From contig CACESU010000001.1 of NCBI GenBank assembly GCA_902562285.1, positions 1 through 64,000 on the forward strand: a DNA stretch of 64,000 bases. Direction: 5' to 3'. The notes below the pieces were generated by a model. It worked only from the letters and a program-made list of their open reading frames with translations. It was not told where the DNA came from and searched no databases. This document shows positions 33,467 through 43,779 of this stretch, in pieces. This DNA is from an uncultured Alphaproteobacteria bacterium. GTDB taxonomy: Bacteria > Pseudomonadota > Alphaproteobacteria > Rhodobacterales > Rhodobacteraceae. Within the stretch, counting starts at the first letter, position 1. Each line of letters opens with the position of its first letter. Made by a program: the position numbers and the translations under genes.

Positions 33467-34309
33467 ATGCACATACTACCTTTTGATAATGACAATAAAC
33501 CAATAATTGATATCGAAAACAATATTGTTCCAAATATTTATTTTAATATAGTTAAATTATCCGCGGATGAGGAATTTTCAATTTGTGTAAAAGACTATGA
33601 AATATGCATTGTTCCTGCAACAGGCACTATTGAAGTAAATATTGGTAATAATACTTTTGAAAACGTTGGAAGCAGGATCACAGATGTTTGGGATGGTGAA
33701 CCTGAGTGTGTTTATATACCTTGTAATCAAAAATCTTTAATTAAATGCGTTAGTAAAAACTGTGAATTATTTATAGCAGGTGCAAAATATGATAAAATTT
33801 TAGAACCTTTTGTAGTCCGTTCAAATGATATTGATTTGATACAATATGGTTCTGATGATACAAAAACACATAGAAAAATAAAGCATCTTTTAGGGCAAAA
33901 ACAAAGCAATCAGGTTGGAAGATTGTTAGTTTCAGAACTTTTTACAGTAGGTGCGGGTGGATGGTCGGGCTTTCCAAGTCATAAGCATGACACTGATCGA
34001 TTGCCTTTAGAAACAAAACATGATGAAACATACAATTTTAGGTTTAAACCCAATCATGGCTCGGCACTTCAATTGCTACAGTCAGAAAAGGAAGATCATG
34101 GAAAAGCTTTTCATATAGTTAATGGCTCTACATTTTGTATTTCTAATGGATATCACCCTGTATGTGTCTTACCAGGTTATGAAATGTATTATTTTACAAT
34201 TCTAGCAGGATATAGTCAGCGACCATTATTACAATTTTTTCAACCAGTTCATGAGTATCAAGTAGACCTTATTCCTGGAATTAAGGATATGGTTGCTAAA
34301 TTTAAATGA
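33467..34309 (+). CDS. iolB: 5-deoxy-glucuronate isomerase-like
   Basis: VGAGGWSGFPSHKHD...LPLETKHDETYNFRF, NGYHPVCVLPGYEMYYFTILAG. Confidence 0.92.
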   Translation: MHILPFDNDNKPIIDIENNIVPNIYFNIVKLSADEEFSICVKDYEICIVPATGTIEVNIGNNTFENVGSRITDVWDGEPECVYIPCNQKSLIKCVSKNCELFIAGAKYDKILEPFVVRSNDIDLIQYGSDDTKTHRKIKHLLGQKQSNQVGRLLVSELFTVGAGGWSGFPSHKHDTDRLPLETKHDETYNFRFKPNHGSALQLLQSEKEDHGKAFHIVNGSTFCISNGYHPVCVLPGYEMYYFTILAGYSQRPLLQFFQPVHEYQVDLIPGIKDMVAKFK

Positions 34310-35133
34310 GTATTGCTTCATTAAAAAACCTCCTGGATGACGCAAGAACAAATAATACCTACGTAATAGGATTTGTTGTACAAGGTTGGGAAGATGCTTG
34401 TTCATTTGTTGAAGCTGCTCAAGAGACTGATTCAGGTATAATATTACAATCCGGTCCAGGCTTCAGAAAGAATATGCCACTTGAAGTGATTTATTCTATG
34501 TTTGAAAAATTAGGTAAAGAGACAAATGTCAAAGTTGTTCCTCATTTAGATCATGGAGAGAATTATGAGATATGTAAAAAAGCTTTAGATATTGGTTTTA
34601 CTTCGATTATGTATGATGGTTCAAAGTTGCCATTTGAAAAAAATCTTGAACAATCCTTTAAAATTTATGAATTGACTCAGAAGTATAATGCTTGCCTGGA
34701 AGTAGAACTAGGTTACGTAGGATATAATGACTCTAGTAAAAATAAAATGACCTCCCCTGAGGAAGTTAAATTATTGACTGATCAATTGCCAGTAACTGCG
34801 TTAGCTGTTTCAGTAGGTAATACACATTTGCAAAATGAAAATTCTGCAATTATAGATTATGATCTTCTTGCTAAAATCAATAATGTTACAAATACTCCCT
34901 TAGTTATTCATGGAGGATCAGGCATTAATCCTCTTGATAGAAAGAAAATGTCGAAGAATTATGGCGTACGTAAATTCAATATTGGTACAGAATTCAGAAA
35001 AATGTTTGGGGCTGTTTTAAGAGAAATCTTTTTTAAAAACAATCATATATTTGATCGATTTGAAATTATGAAAGAATTAAATTTCGCACTATCTGCAAAG
35101 GCAAAAAAACTTTTAAAAGATACAAATTTGTAA
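34306..35133 (+). CDS. Class II aldolase (IolJ/fructose-bisphosphate aldolase family)
   Basis: HLDHGENYEICKKALDIGFTSIMYDGSKLPFEKN, VIHGGSGIN; ATGA overlap with iolB. Confidence 0.88.
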   Translation: MSIASLKNLLDDARTNNTYVIGFVVQGWEDACSFVEAAQETDSGIILQSGPGFRKNMPLEVIYSMFEKLGKETNVKVVPHLDHGENYEICKKALDIGFTSIMYDGSKLPFEKNLEQSFKIYELTQKYNACLEVELGYVGYNDSSKNKMTSPEEVKLLTDQLPVTALAVSVGNTHLQNENSAIIDYDLLAKINNVTNTPLVIHGGSGINPLDRKKMSKNYGVRKFNIGTEFRKMFGAVLREIFFKNNHIFDRFEIMKELNFALSAKAKKLLKDTNL

Positions 35134-35137
35134 GTTT

Positions 35138-35659
35138 TTAATTATTGATTTTTTTCGCCCTACTTTTTACCCAAAAATATGCATAAATCCTGTAATATTC
35201 TGATAAAAAGGGGTAGTATACAGCTTTTTTTTTCTCAATTTCTTTTATATAACCATTGCTTAGTCCATTTTTCTTTGCAGCTTTTAACAAAAGATTTAGA
35301 TATCTTCTTGAAGTTGGTAACTCTTCCAATAAATCCGTAGGCCATATTAAGGTTTTGGCTAAAAAACTTTTATCATTCGTACAAACTGTTATTTCAGATA
35401 CTTCATATTCTGGTCCTTCCGATGCAATTATTTTCTTTAATTCGAGGTCACTTATTTCATGGAGTATGCCTTCAACTTTAGATCCAATTTGATAACTTAT
35501 ATTTGCAAACCCTGGTTCTACAAAATTAGGACCTTTCAAGTTTATTTTAAGTGTATAATCTTTAAGATGTGCTATGGTACTTTTTGTTGGATATACATTT
35601 CTAACTTTCTCAAGATATTCTTGAGACATATTTGATCCATATCCAAAATAATAAGCCAT
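35138..35659 (-). CDS. Gamma-glutamylcyclotransferase-like protein
   Basis: YYFGYGSNMSQEYL, VEGILHEIS. Confidence 0.8.
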   Translation of the reverse strand: MAYYFGYGSNMSQEYLEKVRNVYPTKSTIAHLKDYTLKINLKGPNFVEPGFANISYQIGSKVEGILHEISDLELKKIIASEGPEYEVSEITVCTNDKSFLAKTLIWPTDLLEELPTSRRYLNLLLKAAKKNGLSNGYIKEIEKKKAVYYPFLSEYYRIYAYFWVKSRAKKINN

Positions 35660-35763
35660 ATTTTTGAGGTAAATTCTATAAAATGGTAATTTTTTTATAT
35701 TTATACATCAAATTTTGTGTACAACAATCTAAAAAAAATTTTTGCCATAAGGGTTGAAAGATT

Positions 35764-36699
35764 TTGTTTGATTTATTTGAATTTTTTAATTTACTTATTA
35801 ATGGTGTTATTCCTGTATCCTTTATTTGCTTCTTTGGTTTTTTTTTAGGAAAGAAAAATTTTTTCGAAGTAGTTGAAGCGAATATTATTTTAAAATTTGT
35901 TGGATTAGTAGCTGTTCCAGCAATGAGTGCTGATATTATTCTTAAATTAGATTTTGCGAATATAAATTTTCCCTTGTATATAAAATATTTGATAACTGAA
36001 TTAACATTATATTTTTTGGGTTTTATTACTGCAAAGAAATTTTTTAAATCCAAAATGAATGAAGCTATTTTAATAGGTGCTGCAGCATCCTTTGCTAATC
36101 ATGTGTTATATGTCTATCCAATTGCTATTTTAGAATTTCCATTTTCACAAATAAATCCGATTATAACAATTATGGCAATGGATGTTTTATTACTTTCCCT
36201 AACAATTATACTTCTTGATTTAGTATCAGATAAAGATTTATCACTAGTTAAATTAATAAAAAAACAATTTGTAAATCCGCCTCTATTGGGTTTTATAATA
36301 GGAATTATTATTATTTTAATTCCTTATGATTTACCTATTGGTATTGAAAGAACGTTTGAATTTATTTCTCTTTCAGCAGCTCCATGTGCCCTTTTCGCAC
36401 TTGGAATAATTCTTTCTAAGAAGATAAAGTGGGATCAGTTTAAGATTGGAGTTTTCATCACTTTTTTGAGATTAATTGTTCATCCTATATTTGCAATTGT
36501 TATTATATTAATCCTTGGAGGACATTTAATAGAAGATTCTAGAACAACTCTCATGGTAGCAGCAGCTCCTGTAGGACTAATGGCCTTTACATTTGCTCCA
36601 AAATATAACGTTAGAACGGAAGCAATTGCTCTATCAATCCTATGGACTTTTATTGCGTCCCTTTTGCTTATTCCAATAGTAGGAATACTCCAAATCTAA
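35764..36699 (+). CDS. AEC-family transporter (auxin efflux carrier family)
   Basis: Multi-TM permease, ALGIILSKK, TLMVAAAPVGLMAF; TTG start. Confidence 0.75.
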   Translation: MFDLFEFFNLLINGVIPVSFICFFGFFLGKKNFFEVVEANIILKFVGLVAVPAMSADIILKLDFANINFPLYIKYLITELTLYFLGFITAKKFFKSKMNEAILIGAAASFANHVLYVYPIAILEFPFSQINPIITIMAMDVLLLSLTIILLDLVSDKDLSLVKLIKKQFVNPPLLGFIIGIIIILIPYDLPIGIERTFEFISLSAAPCALFALGIILSKKIKWDQFKIGVFITFLRLIVHPIFAIVIILILGGHLIEDSRTTLMVAAAPVGLMAFTFAPKYNVRTEAIALSILWTFIASLLLIPIVGILQI

Positions 36700-36703
36700 A
36701 TTA

Positions 36704-38026
36704 CTAGTTTTGAGGTATAATATCAAAGGCAAAGGTAACTCTTTCTTCATTACTTTTAAATGGAATTGTATGATGGAATAAAGATGATGGGAATAAAACT
36801 AGATCTCCCTTATTTACATCTACAGATTTTTTATCAAATTTTTTTCCATCATTAGGATAATTAGCTCCATCTAAGCTAAAAACTATATTTCCCTCATTTT
36901 TAGTCTTTTTGGATGGCATTTTAAAATATAAACTACCACTCAACCAACCTTCTTTATGAATATGAGCAGAAAGTTTACCGCCAGAACTTATTGATACTAA
37001 CCATCCATATATATTAAATCTTTTTGGCCAATTTATAATAAAACCTTCATTGCTTGTACTAAATTCTTTTAAATAATTTTTTACTTTATTCTCTAATATT
37101 TTCTTTAATAATTGTATATCTTCTCTTTGATTCAAAAATATATTACCAGAAGATTGTTTTCCATTTGAAAGTAGTGGCTGACTTTTAGGGTCACTTTCTC
37201 CACTTTTATGAAACTCAAGTATGCTTGAAATTAAATCATCATTTAGTTCATTTTTATCAGTGATATTTTGTTTTTTAATATATTTGAACGGATCGCTACA
37301 AAAAGGATTATCTTTATTAGATATGTTAAATCGAATTGAAGCGTGACTACCTATAGAAGACATAAGAGGGTTAATAATCTTTCCATTTATTAATTCTCTG
37401 TAATGTTTGTAAAACTTATCTTTATCACCTAAATAATAAAGACATTCTAAGAGATGACTTTTACTTAATCCATAATTTGTTTTATAAAAATGTTCTATGG
37501 CCTCTGAATAATGATTGAATCTTACCAGCATTCTAGCTAAGTGGTATCTTGCACTTTCCTTACTTTCATCCAGCTCTAATACTTTTTTAAAACAATCGAT
37601 TGCTTCTTTATTTCGACCAGTATCTTGATATGCTATTGCTAGTGCCTCTAAATTTGCAACATGATTTGGTTCTTTTTTGAAGGCTATTTCAAAACAATCA
37701 ATTGCTTTTGAAACTTTTCCTATCGCCATATATAAATTACCCAAATTAGTTGACAATAAAAAATTACCAGGGTTCAATCGTAATAGATCTTGATAAATTT
37801 TAAGTGCGGATTCTACGTTATTTGTGTATCTATGACCAAGCGCTAAAAGATTCCAAGCCATTGCACTTGAGGTATTTTTCTCAACATATTGTTGAGCATT
37901 TTTTACTAGGGAATTATAGTCTTTATTTTGATAGTTTTCTATAAGGCTATTAATTGAAACTTCTTCATTTTTTTTATTGAAATCAATTGCCTCAGAACAT
38001 CCGTATATTTTAAAGGGGCTATTCAT
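36704..38026 (-). CDS. TPR-repeat protein fused to putative Fe/2OG oxygenase domain
   Basis: TPRs (NPGNFLLSTNLGNLYMAIGKVSKAIDCFEIAFKKEPNH) then HIHKEGWLSGSLYF...KGDLVLFPSSLFHHTIPF. Confidence 0.82.
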   Translation of the reverse strand: MNSPFKIYGCSEAIDFNKKNEEVSINSLIENYQNKDYNSLVKNAQQYVEKNTSSAMAWNLLALGHRYTNNVESALKIYQDLLRLNPGNFLLSTNLGNLYMAIGKVSKAIDCFEIAFKKEPNHVANLEALAIAYQDTGRNKEAIDCFKKVLELDESKESARYHLARMLVRFNHYSEAIEHFYKTNYGLSKSHLLECLYYLGDKDKFYKHYRELINGKIINPLMSSIGSHASIRFNISNKDNPFCSDPFKYIKKQNITDKNELNDDLISSILEFHKSGESDPKSQPLLSNGKQSSGNIFLNQREDIQLLKKILENKVKNYLKEFSTSNEGFIINWPKRFNIYGWLVSISSGGKLSAHIHKEGWLSGSLYFKMPSKKTKNEGNIVFSLDGANYPNDGKKFDKKSVDVNKGDLVLFPSSLFHHTIPFKSNEERVTFAFDIIPQN

Positions 38027-38144
38027 TATTTGAAAGGATCTCCATACTAAATTATTTCTTAAATTAAATTTTCAAAGATTACTTTTGAAATCGGTAGGTG
38101 TATTAACGACTTAAATAAAAAAATATAAACAATTGATTAACAAG

Positions 38145-39719
38145 TTAGAAAAAAGCTTTTTTAATGTCTTTTAAATAATCTGTTTCACTGGTTGGTTTAT
38201 CCCATCGTATTCGATGTATTCGTGGGAATCTTAATGCTAAACCTGATTTGTGTCGCTTACTTTCATTAATGCTATCAAATGCAATTTCTAATACTAATTC
38301 CTTTTTCACTTCTCGAACGGGACCAAAACTATTGATAGTGTTTTTTCTAACCCAATTATCTAATTTTTTTAACTCTTCGTTCGTAAACCCAAAATAAGCT
38401 TTTCCTATGGGTACAATTGCGTTGTCATTCAACACACCAAAAGTAAAATCAGAATAATATGAACTTCTTTTTCCATGGCCACGCTGTGCATACATGAGTA
38501 TGGTATCTAAAAAGAGAGGGTTTTTTTTCCATTTAAACCAATGTCCTCTAGGTCTGCCTGACAAATATACGCTATTTTTAGATTTAATCATTAAGCCTTC
38601 TTGATTAAACTTTTCGGTATTTTCTATTTTAATCTGTTTAAGGTCGTTCCAGTCTTTAAAATCAATAATTTTTGAAATGTCTAAACATTCAGACGGATTT
38701 AATTTTAACCAATTTGATAAAATATACCTTCTTTTACTAAGTGGTAAATCTCTAAGATCATTCCCGTTTTCAAATAAAATGTCATATAATTTTACAAATG
38801 CAGGGATTTCATTAATGATTTTTTTTGAGGGTTTTTTTCTGTTCAGTCTCTTTTGAAGAAAATTAAAGGGAAGGGCTTCAAATTTCCTTCCGACAAGTAA
38901 TTCTCCATCTAAAACGGCATTTCCATATATATTGTCCACTATATCTGGAAATGATTGTGAAATCTCATCACCTGTTCTCGAATAGACTTTTTTATTTTTA
39001 TTATCTAAAACTAATTGAATTCTAATCCCATCCCATTTCAATTCTGCAACAAAATCTCTTGGTTTTAAGTTATTAAAATCTTTTTCTTCATTAATTGGAT
39101 GAGCCAGCATCATAGGATGAAACATATCACTAAACTTTATTTTTGGTTTGAAGGATTTATTTTCCAGCCATTCAAATAAGTTTAAATAGGGATAAGATAA
39201 TCCATGCCAAATTCTTTCAATATCTTCGATATTTTTATTTCCATACTCAGCTAATGCTAATTTGACTAATTTTGCTGAGACACCAATTCTAAAACCACCA
39301 GTGGTAAGTTTTATTATAGACCATCTTTGATTTGCATTAGATTTATTCATTAAATCAAAAATTATTTTCTTTTGTTCAGATTTTGAGTTTTCATTTATTA
39401 AATTAATGAAAGCATGAAGTGATAATTCTTCTTGATTTTTTACTGATCTTATTGGCCAAATTAATGAAATAGTTTCTGCTAAATCTCCAACATAGTCATA
39501 TGACATTTTGAATAATTCGTAATCAACTTGATCTTTAATTAACTCATGATAAAAGCTGGCTGTTATATTTTTTACTTTAAAATCACCAGTAATAGCAGCT
39601 AAAGCGTACCCTCTATCTGGATCTGGAGTGTTTGCTATGTATTCCTTCAGAGCTGATTTCTTCCTATTTCTGCTTGGAGTAAACAACAGCTTTTCTAATA
39701 AAGAGGAGAAGGTCTTCAA
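38145..39719 (-). CDS. ATP-dependent DNA ligase (ligase-associated cluster)
   Basis: Adenylation motif LKWDGIR, VLDGELL, GLMIKSKNS; cluster context. Confidence 0.93.
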   Translation of the reverse strand: MKTFSSLLEKLLFTPSRNRKKSALKEYIANTPDPDRGYALAAITGDFKVKNITASFYHELIKDQVDYELFKMSYDYVGDLAETISLIWPIRSVKNQEELSLHAFINLINENSKSEQKKIIFDLMNKSNANQRWSIIKLTTGGFRIGVSAKLVKLALAEYGNKNIEDIERIWHGLSYPYLNLFEWLENKSFKPKIKFSDMFHPMMLAHPINEEKDFNNLKPRDFVAELKWDGIRIQLVLDNKNKKVYSRTGDEISQSFPDIVDNIYGNAVLDGELLVGRKFEALPFNFLQKRLNRKKPSKKIINEIPAFVKLYDILFENGNDLRDLPLSKRRYILSNWLKLNPSECLDISKIIDFKDWNDLKQIKIENTEKFNQEGLMIKSKNSVYLSGRPRGHWFKWKKNPLFLDTILMYAQRGHGKRSSYYSDFTFGVLNDNAIVPIGKAYFGFTNEELKKLDNWVRKNTINSFGPVREVKKELVLEIAFDSINESKRHKSGLALRFPRIHRIRWDKPTSETDYLKDIKKAFF

Positions 39720-39722
39720 TTA

Positions 39723-40703
39723 TTATTCCTCTTCTCTACCTTGCATGTATAAAGGTTCTGCATTTATGTTATTTGTCTTACACCAATGTACTAAAGCATC
39801 TTCTCTACCATGTGTTACCCAAACTGATTTAGTCTTACAGCTTTTTATGGTTGTAATTAATTCGTTCCAATCACAATGATCAGAAATAATTAATGGAATT
39901 TCTACTAAGCTTTGCTTTGCTCTTTGTTTAATAGACATCCAACCTGATGCATAACATATTACTGGATCTGAAAAACGTCTGGACCATTTGTCTTTTAAAG
40001 CTGAGGGTGGAGCAATTACAATTTTACCCTCAAAATCCTCACTTTTTTTGTAAGAAACGGGCTCTAAGTTACCAAGATTAATTCCCTGGGATATATAATA
40101 GTTACAGATTTTTAGTTGGGACCCATGCAAATAAATTGTTTCATCGTAACCTGCATCACGTAATAATTTTATTACTCGTTGTGATTTTCCTAGTGCGTAA
40201 GCCCCAATTATATAGGTTTTGGTATCATTTTTTTCAAAAGCTTTTAATATTTTTTTTATTTCATTTTCTGGTTTGGGATGTTGAAAGACTGGTAATCCAA
40301 ATGTTGCTTCAGTAATTAATTGGTCACACTCTACTAGTTCATAGCTTTGACAGGAGCTATCGGGTGAAGTTTTATAATCTCCCGTAATTAATAGGCGACT
40401 ATTGTTTGTTTCAATCAAAATTTGCGCACTCCCAAGAATATGTCCTGCTGGATAGAATGTGAAATTTAAATTGTTAATTTTTAATGGCTTGTGGTATTCT
40501 ATAGATTGAAAAGAACCCGCACATTTATCACCATACCTTATTTTCATTATATCAATTGTATTTTGTGTAGCCAATACATTTTGGTGGCCTATTCTTGCAT
40601 GATCTGCATGACCATGAGTAATAATTGCATTTTCTACAGCCATCATAGGGTCGATATATGCATTAATTGTTTCTATATATAATTTATGATTAATAATTCC
40701 CAT
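39723..40703 (-). CDS. Ligase-associated metallo-beta-lactamase-fold DNA exonuclease
   Basis: AIITHGHADHARIG, FYPAGHILGSAQI, LLITGDYKTSPD, VWVTHGREDALVHWC. Confidence 0.92.
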   Translation of the reverse strand: MGIINHKLYIETINAYIDPMMAVENAIITHGHADHARIGHQNVLATQNTIDIMKIRYGDKCAGSFQSIEYHKPLKINNLNFTFYPAGHILGSAQILIETNNSRLLITGDYKTSPDSSCQSYELVECDQLITEATFGLPVFQHPKPENEIKKILKAFEKNDTKTYIIGAYALGKSQRVIKLLRDAGYDETIYLHGSQLKICNYYISQGINLGNLEPVSYKKSEDFEGKIVIAPPSALKDKWSRRFSDPVICYASGWMSIKQRAKQSLVEIPLIISDHCDWNELITTIKSCKTKSVWVTHGREDALVHWCKTNNINAEPLYMQGREEE

Positions 40704-43127
40704 AAAATAGAATATAAGAAATTATTTTATAAACTTAAATCCCATCCCATTAATCAATGGATAATTGATAAAGGTTGGGAATGGTTTCCTCATCAAATTC
40801 AAATACTAAAATCTATCGAGAAAAACAATTCTGTTTTAGTACAATCTCCCACAGGTACAGGCAAAACCTTAACTGGTTTTTTACCATCTTTATTAAGTTT
40901 TAATTTTGATAGACAAAAATCTACATTAAATACTTTATACATTTCTCCCCTTAAAGCTTTGACAATAGATATTCATAGAAATATTTCTAAGCCTATTAAA
41001 GAACTTAATCTTCCTATAAATTTAGAAACAAGAACTGGTGATACTTCGCAAAATATAAGGTTAAAACAAATAAAAAATCCTCCGGATTTTTTAATGACTA
41101 CTCCAGAGTCATTGGCTCTTTTATTATCTAATCAATTTGCAAGTACACTATTCAAAGATTTAAAGTATGTCATAGTTGATGAAATCCATACTTTTCTAAA
41201 TAATAAAAGAGGTGATTTGTTAAGTTTGAATCTTGCTAGATTATTTAAAATTGCAAATAATGTTAAAAGAATTGGATTATCTGCTACTATAAAAACTCCA
41301 AGTTCTGCGATGAATTGGCTTTCACAGGGGAAAACTGATTTAATTCAAATAAAAAAAGTTACTACTCCTGATATTAAGATTTTCCACCCAGATAATCGAA
41401 TCCCATGGTCAGGTCATATGGGCATTCATGCAATTGCTGAAATCTATAAAAAGTTACTTGGAATTGGAAAAACAATCATTTTTGTTAATACTAGAGGACA
41501 AGCTGAGTTTATATTTCATGAATTATGGAATATTAATGCTAAAAACTATAAAATAGCTATTCACCATGGTTCATTAGATCTGGGCTTAAGAAAAAAAGTT
41601 GAAAAACAAATGAGTAATGGCATCCTAGATTGTGTTGTTGCAACTAGTTCTCTAGACCTTGGAATAGATTGGGCAGAAATAGATCTAGTAATTCAAATTG
41701 GAGCCCCAAAAGGTTTAAATAGATTAATACAAAGAATTGGACGTTCAAATCACAAATATGATCAACCTAGTAAAGCAATTCTAGTTCCCACAAATCGATT
41801 TGAATATCTTGAATGTTTTGCAGCAATAAATGCAATCAACAAAAATTATTTAGATGATATTCCTATTAAAAAAGGAGCATTAGATGTTTTAGCTCAGCAT
41901 ATTTACGGAACTGCCTGCTCAGATAGTTTTTGCCCTGACACACTTTATAAGACGGTAATTTCTGCATCTCCATATCAACATTTAAGGCATGAAAACTTTC
42001 TGAAAGTATTAAATTTTGTGAAAGATGGCGGTTATGCCTTAAAAAAATATGAAAAATATAGAAGACTTAAAATTCTTGAAAATGGTCATATAAAAATAAA
42101 TTCAAAAGCTGATATAAGAAGATATAAAATGAACATTGGAACTATAATAGAAGCTCCGATGTTAACTGTGAAATTTAAAAGAAAAAGACTTGGAAGAATT
42201 GAGGAGAATTTTATTATTAACCTATCTCCAGGTGATACTTTTATATTTGGAGGAGAAGTTTTAGAATTTGAAAAAGTAGAAGGTTTAACTGTTTATGTAA
42301 AAAAATCAAAAAATAAAGAAGCCAAGATAACAGTTTATGCTGGTGGTAGGCTTCCTTTATCTACTCAATTATCTAAATCTGTAAGAGAAATTATAGGAAA
42401 TAAAAATTTCTGGAAAAAATTTCCAAAACAAATTCAAGACTGGTTGAATTATCAAGAAGAGCAATCACTATTACCCAATCCAAAAAATATGATTGTAGAA
42501 ATTTTTCCCTTTAAAAAAAGATTTTATACAGTAATACATTCTTTTTTGGGTTGGAATGCTAATCAAACTTTGGGGTTTCTTCTTTTAAGAAGAATGAAAA
42601 GAGCTGGATTTAGACCCATGGGATTTTCTATGAATGATTATGGATTAGCCATTTGGTCTTTTAAAAAACCTGAGAATGTAAATGATCTTTTAGATACAGA
42701 TATAGTTTTTGAGGAATTTGAAGAATGGTTGCAAGATACTCCATTATTGAAAAGATTATTTAGGGATGTAGCATTAATTTCAGGATTAGTAGAAAAACGT
42801 ATTCCAGGCATAGAAAAAACAGGAAAACAAGTTTTATTTAGTACTGATCTAATTTATGAGGTACTTATTAAATATGATTCCAAACATGTATTATTGGAAG
42901 CGGTTAAAGAAGACGCTATGGATGGTCTTATAGATGGTTCAAGGTTACGAGAGACTTTACACCAACTGAGAAAAAACATTTTAGTGAAATATTTAGATCA
43001 AATTTCACCACTATCATTACCAATTATACTTGACGTTACCAAAGAGAGCATAGGTTATTCAATTGGTAAAGATGATATTTTAGCTGAAATGCAAGAAGAG
43101 AATTTTTTCAGAGATGAAACATTATAA
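40686..43127 (+). CDS. Ligase-associated Lhr-like DEXH helicase
   Basis: QSPTGTGKTLTGFLPSLL, VDEIHTFL, GLSATI, IQRIGRSNHKYDQPSKAILVP. Confidence 0.95.
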   Translation: MINNSHKIEYKKLFYKLKSHPINQWIIDKGWEWFPHQIQILKSIEKNNSVLVQSPTGTGKTLTGFLPSLLSFNFDRQKSTLNTLYISPLKALTIDIHRNISKPIKELNLPINLETRTGDTSQNIRLKQIKNPPDFLMTTPESLALLLSNQFASTLFKDLKYVIVDEIHTFLNNKRGDLLSLNLARLFKIANNVKRIGLSATIKTPSSAMNWLSQGKTDLIQIKKVTTPDIKIFHPDNRIPWSGHMGIHAIAEIYKKLLGIGKTIIFVNTRGQAEFIFHELWNINAKNYKIAIHHGSLDLGLRKKVEKQMSNGILDCVVATSSLDLGIDWAEIDLVIQIGAPKGLNRLIQRIGRSNHKYDQPSKAILVPTNRFEYLECFAAINAINKNYLDDIPIKKGALDVLAQHIYGTACSDSFCPDTLYKTVISASPYQHLRHENFLKVLNFVKDGGYALKKYEKYRRLKILENGHIKINSKADIRRYKMNIGTIIEAPMLTVKFKRKRLGRIEENFIINLSPGDTFIFGGEVLEFEKVEGLTVYVKKSKNKEAKITVYAGGRLPLSTQLSKSVREIIGNKNFWKKFPKQIQDWLNYQEEQSLLPNPKNMIVEIFPFKKRFYTVIHSFLGWNANQTLGFLLLRRMKRAGFRPMGFSMNDYGLAIWSFKKPENVNDLLDTDIVFEEFEEWLQDTPLLKRLFRDVALISGLVEKRIPGIEKTGKQVLFSTDLIYEVLIKYDSKHVLLEAVKEDAMDGLIDGSRLRETLHQLRKNILVKYLDQISPLSLPIILDVTKESIGYSIGKDDILAEMQEENFFRDETL

Positions 43128-43779
43128 AATAAAATTTGCTAGTGAAACCTTTGAAATTCTTCCTTCAGGGACTATTTTCTGGCCTAGTGAAGAAATGTTA
43201 ATTGCTTCTGATTTGCATCTTGAGAAAGGTAGTAGTTTTAATAAGGATGGTACTTTTCTACCTCCATACGATTCTTTTGATACAATCACAAGACTTGAGG
43301 AAATAATTAAAATAACTTCTCCTAAAAAAATTCTTTTATTAGGTGATACTCTTCATGACAAAAATGGATTATTAAGAATGTCGGAAGAGGTTAAAAATAA
43401 AATCTTTTCATTATTAAAAAAGAACTCTTTTATTTTGATTAGTGGAAATCATGATGAAGAACTAGCATTCCCAAACCTAAAACTAGATCCTTACTATAAA
43501 TTGAGGAATATAACATTTACTCATGAAATGTCTTCGAATGAAACATTGGAAATAAGTGGACATTTTCATCCAATGGTAAATATTAAGTTTAAAGGCATTA
43601 GAATTAGAGCTTCTTGTTTTGTTGTAACAAAAAATAAATTTATCTTACCTTCTTTTGGAACTTTTACAGGAGGATTAGACATTAAAAATAATGCTTTTCC
43701 TAATATTATTAATCAAGAAACAAAGGTTTTTATAATTTATAATCAACAAATAATTAATTTAGGGGTTTCTTATTTGTAA
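43114..43779 (+). CDS. pdeM: Ligase-associated metallophosphoesterase (PdeM-like)
   Basis: ASDLHLEKGSSF, LLGDTLHD, ISGNHDEEL, SGHFHPMV. Confidence 0.92.
   Translation: MKHYKIKFASETFEILPSGTIFWPSEEMLIASDLHLEKGSSFNKDGTFLPPYDSFDTITRLEEIIKITSPKKILLLGDTLHDKNGLLRMSEEVKNKIFSLLKKNSFILISGNHDEELAFPNLKLDPYYKLRNITFTHEMSSNETLEISGHFHPMVNIKFKGIRIRASCFVVTKNKFILPSFGTFTGGLDIKNNAFPNIINQETKVFIIYNQQIINLGVSYL

Noticed and set aside
35676-36053. 125-aa minus-strand ORF
   Set aside because: Antisense to the AEC transporter; Lys/Phe-rich low-complexity product.
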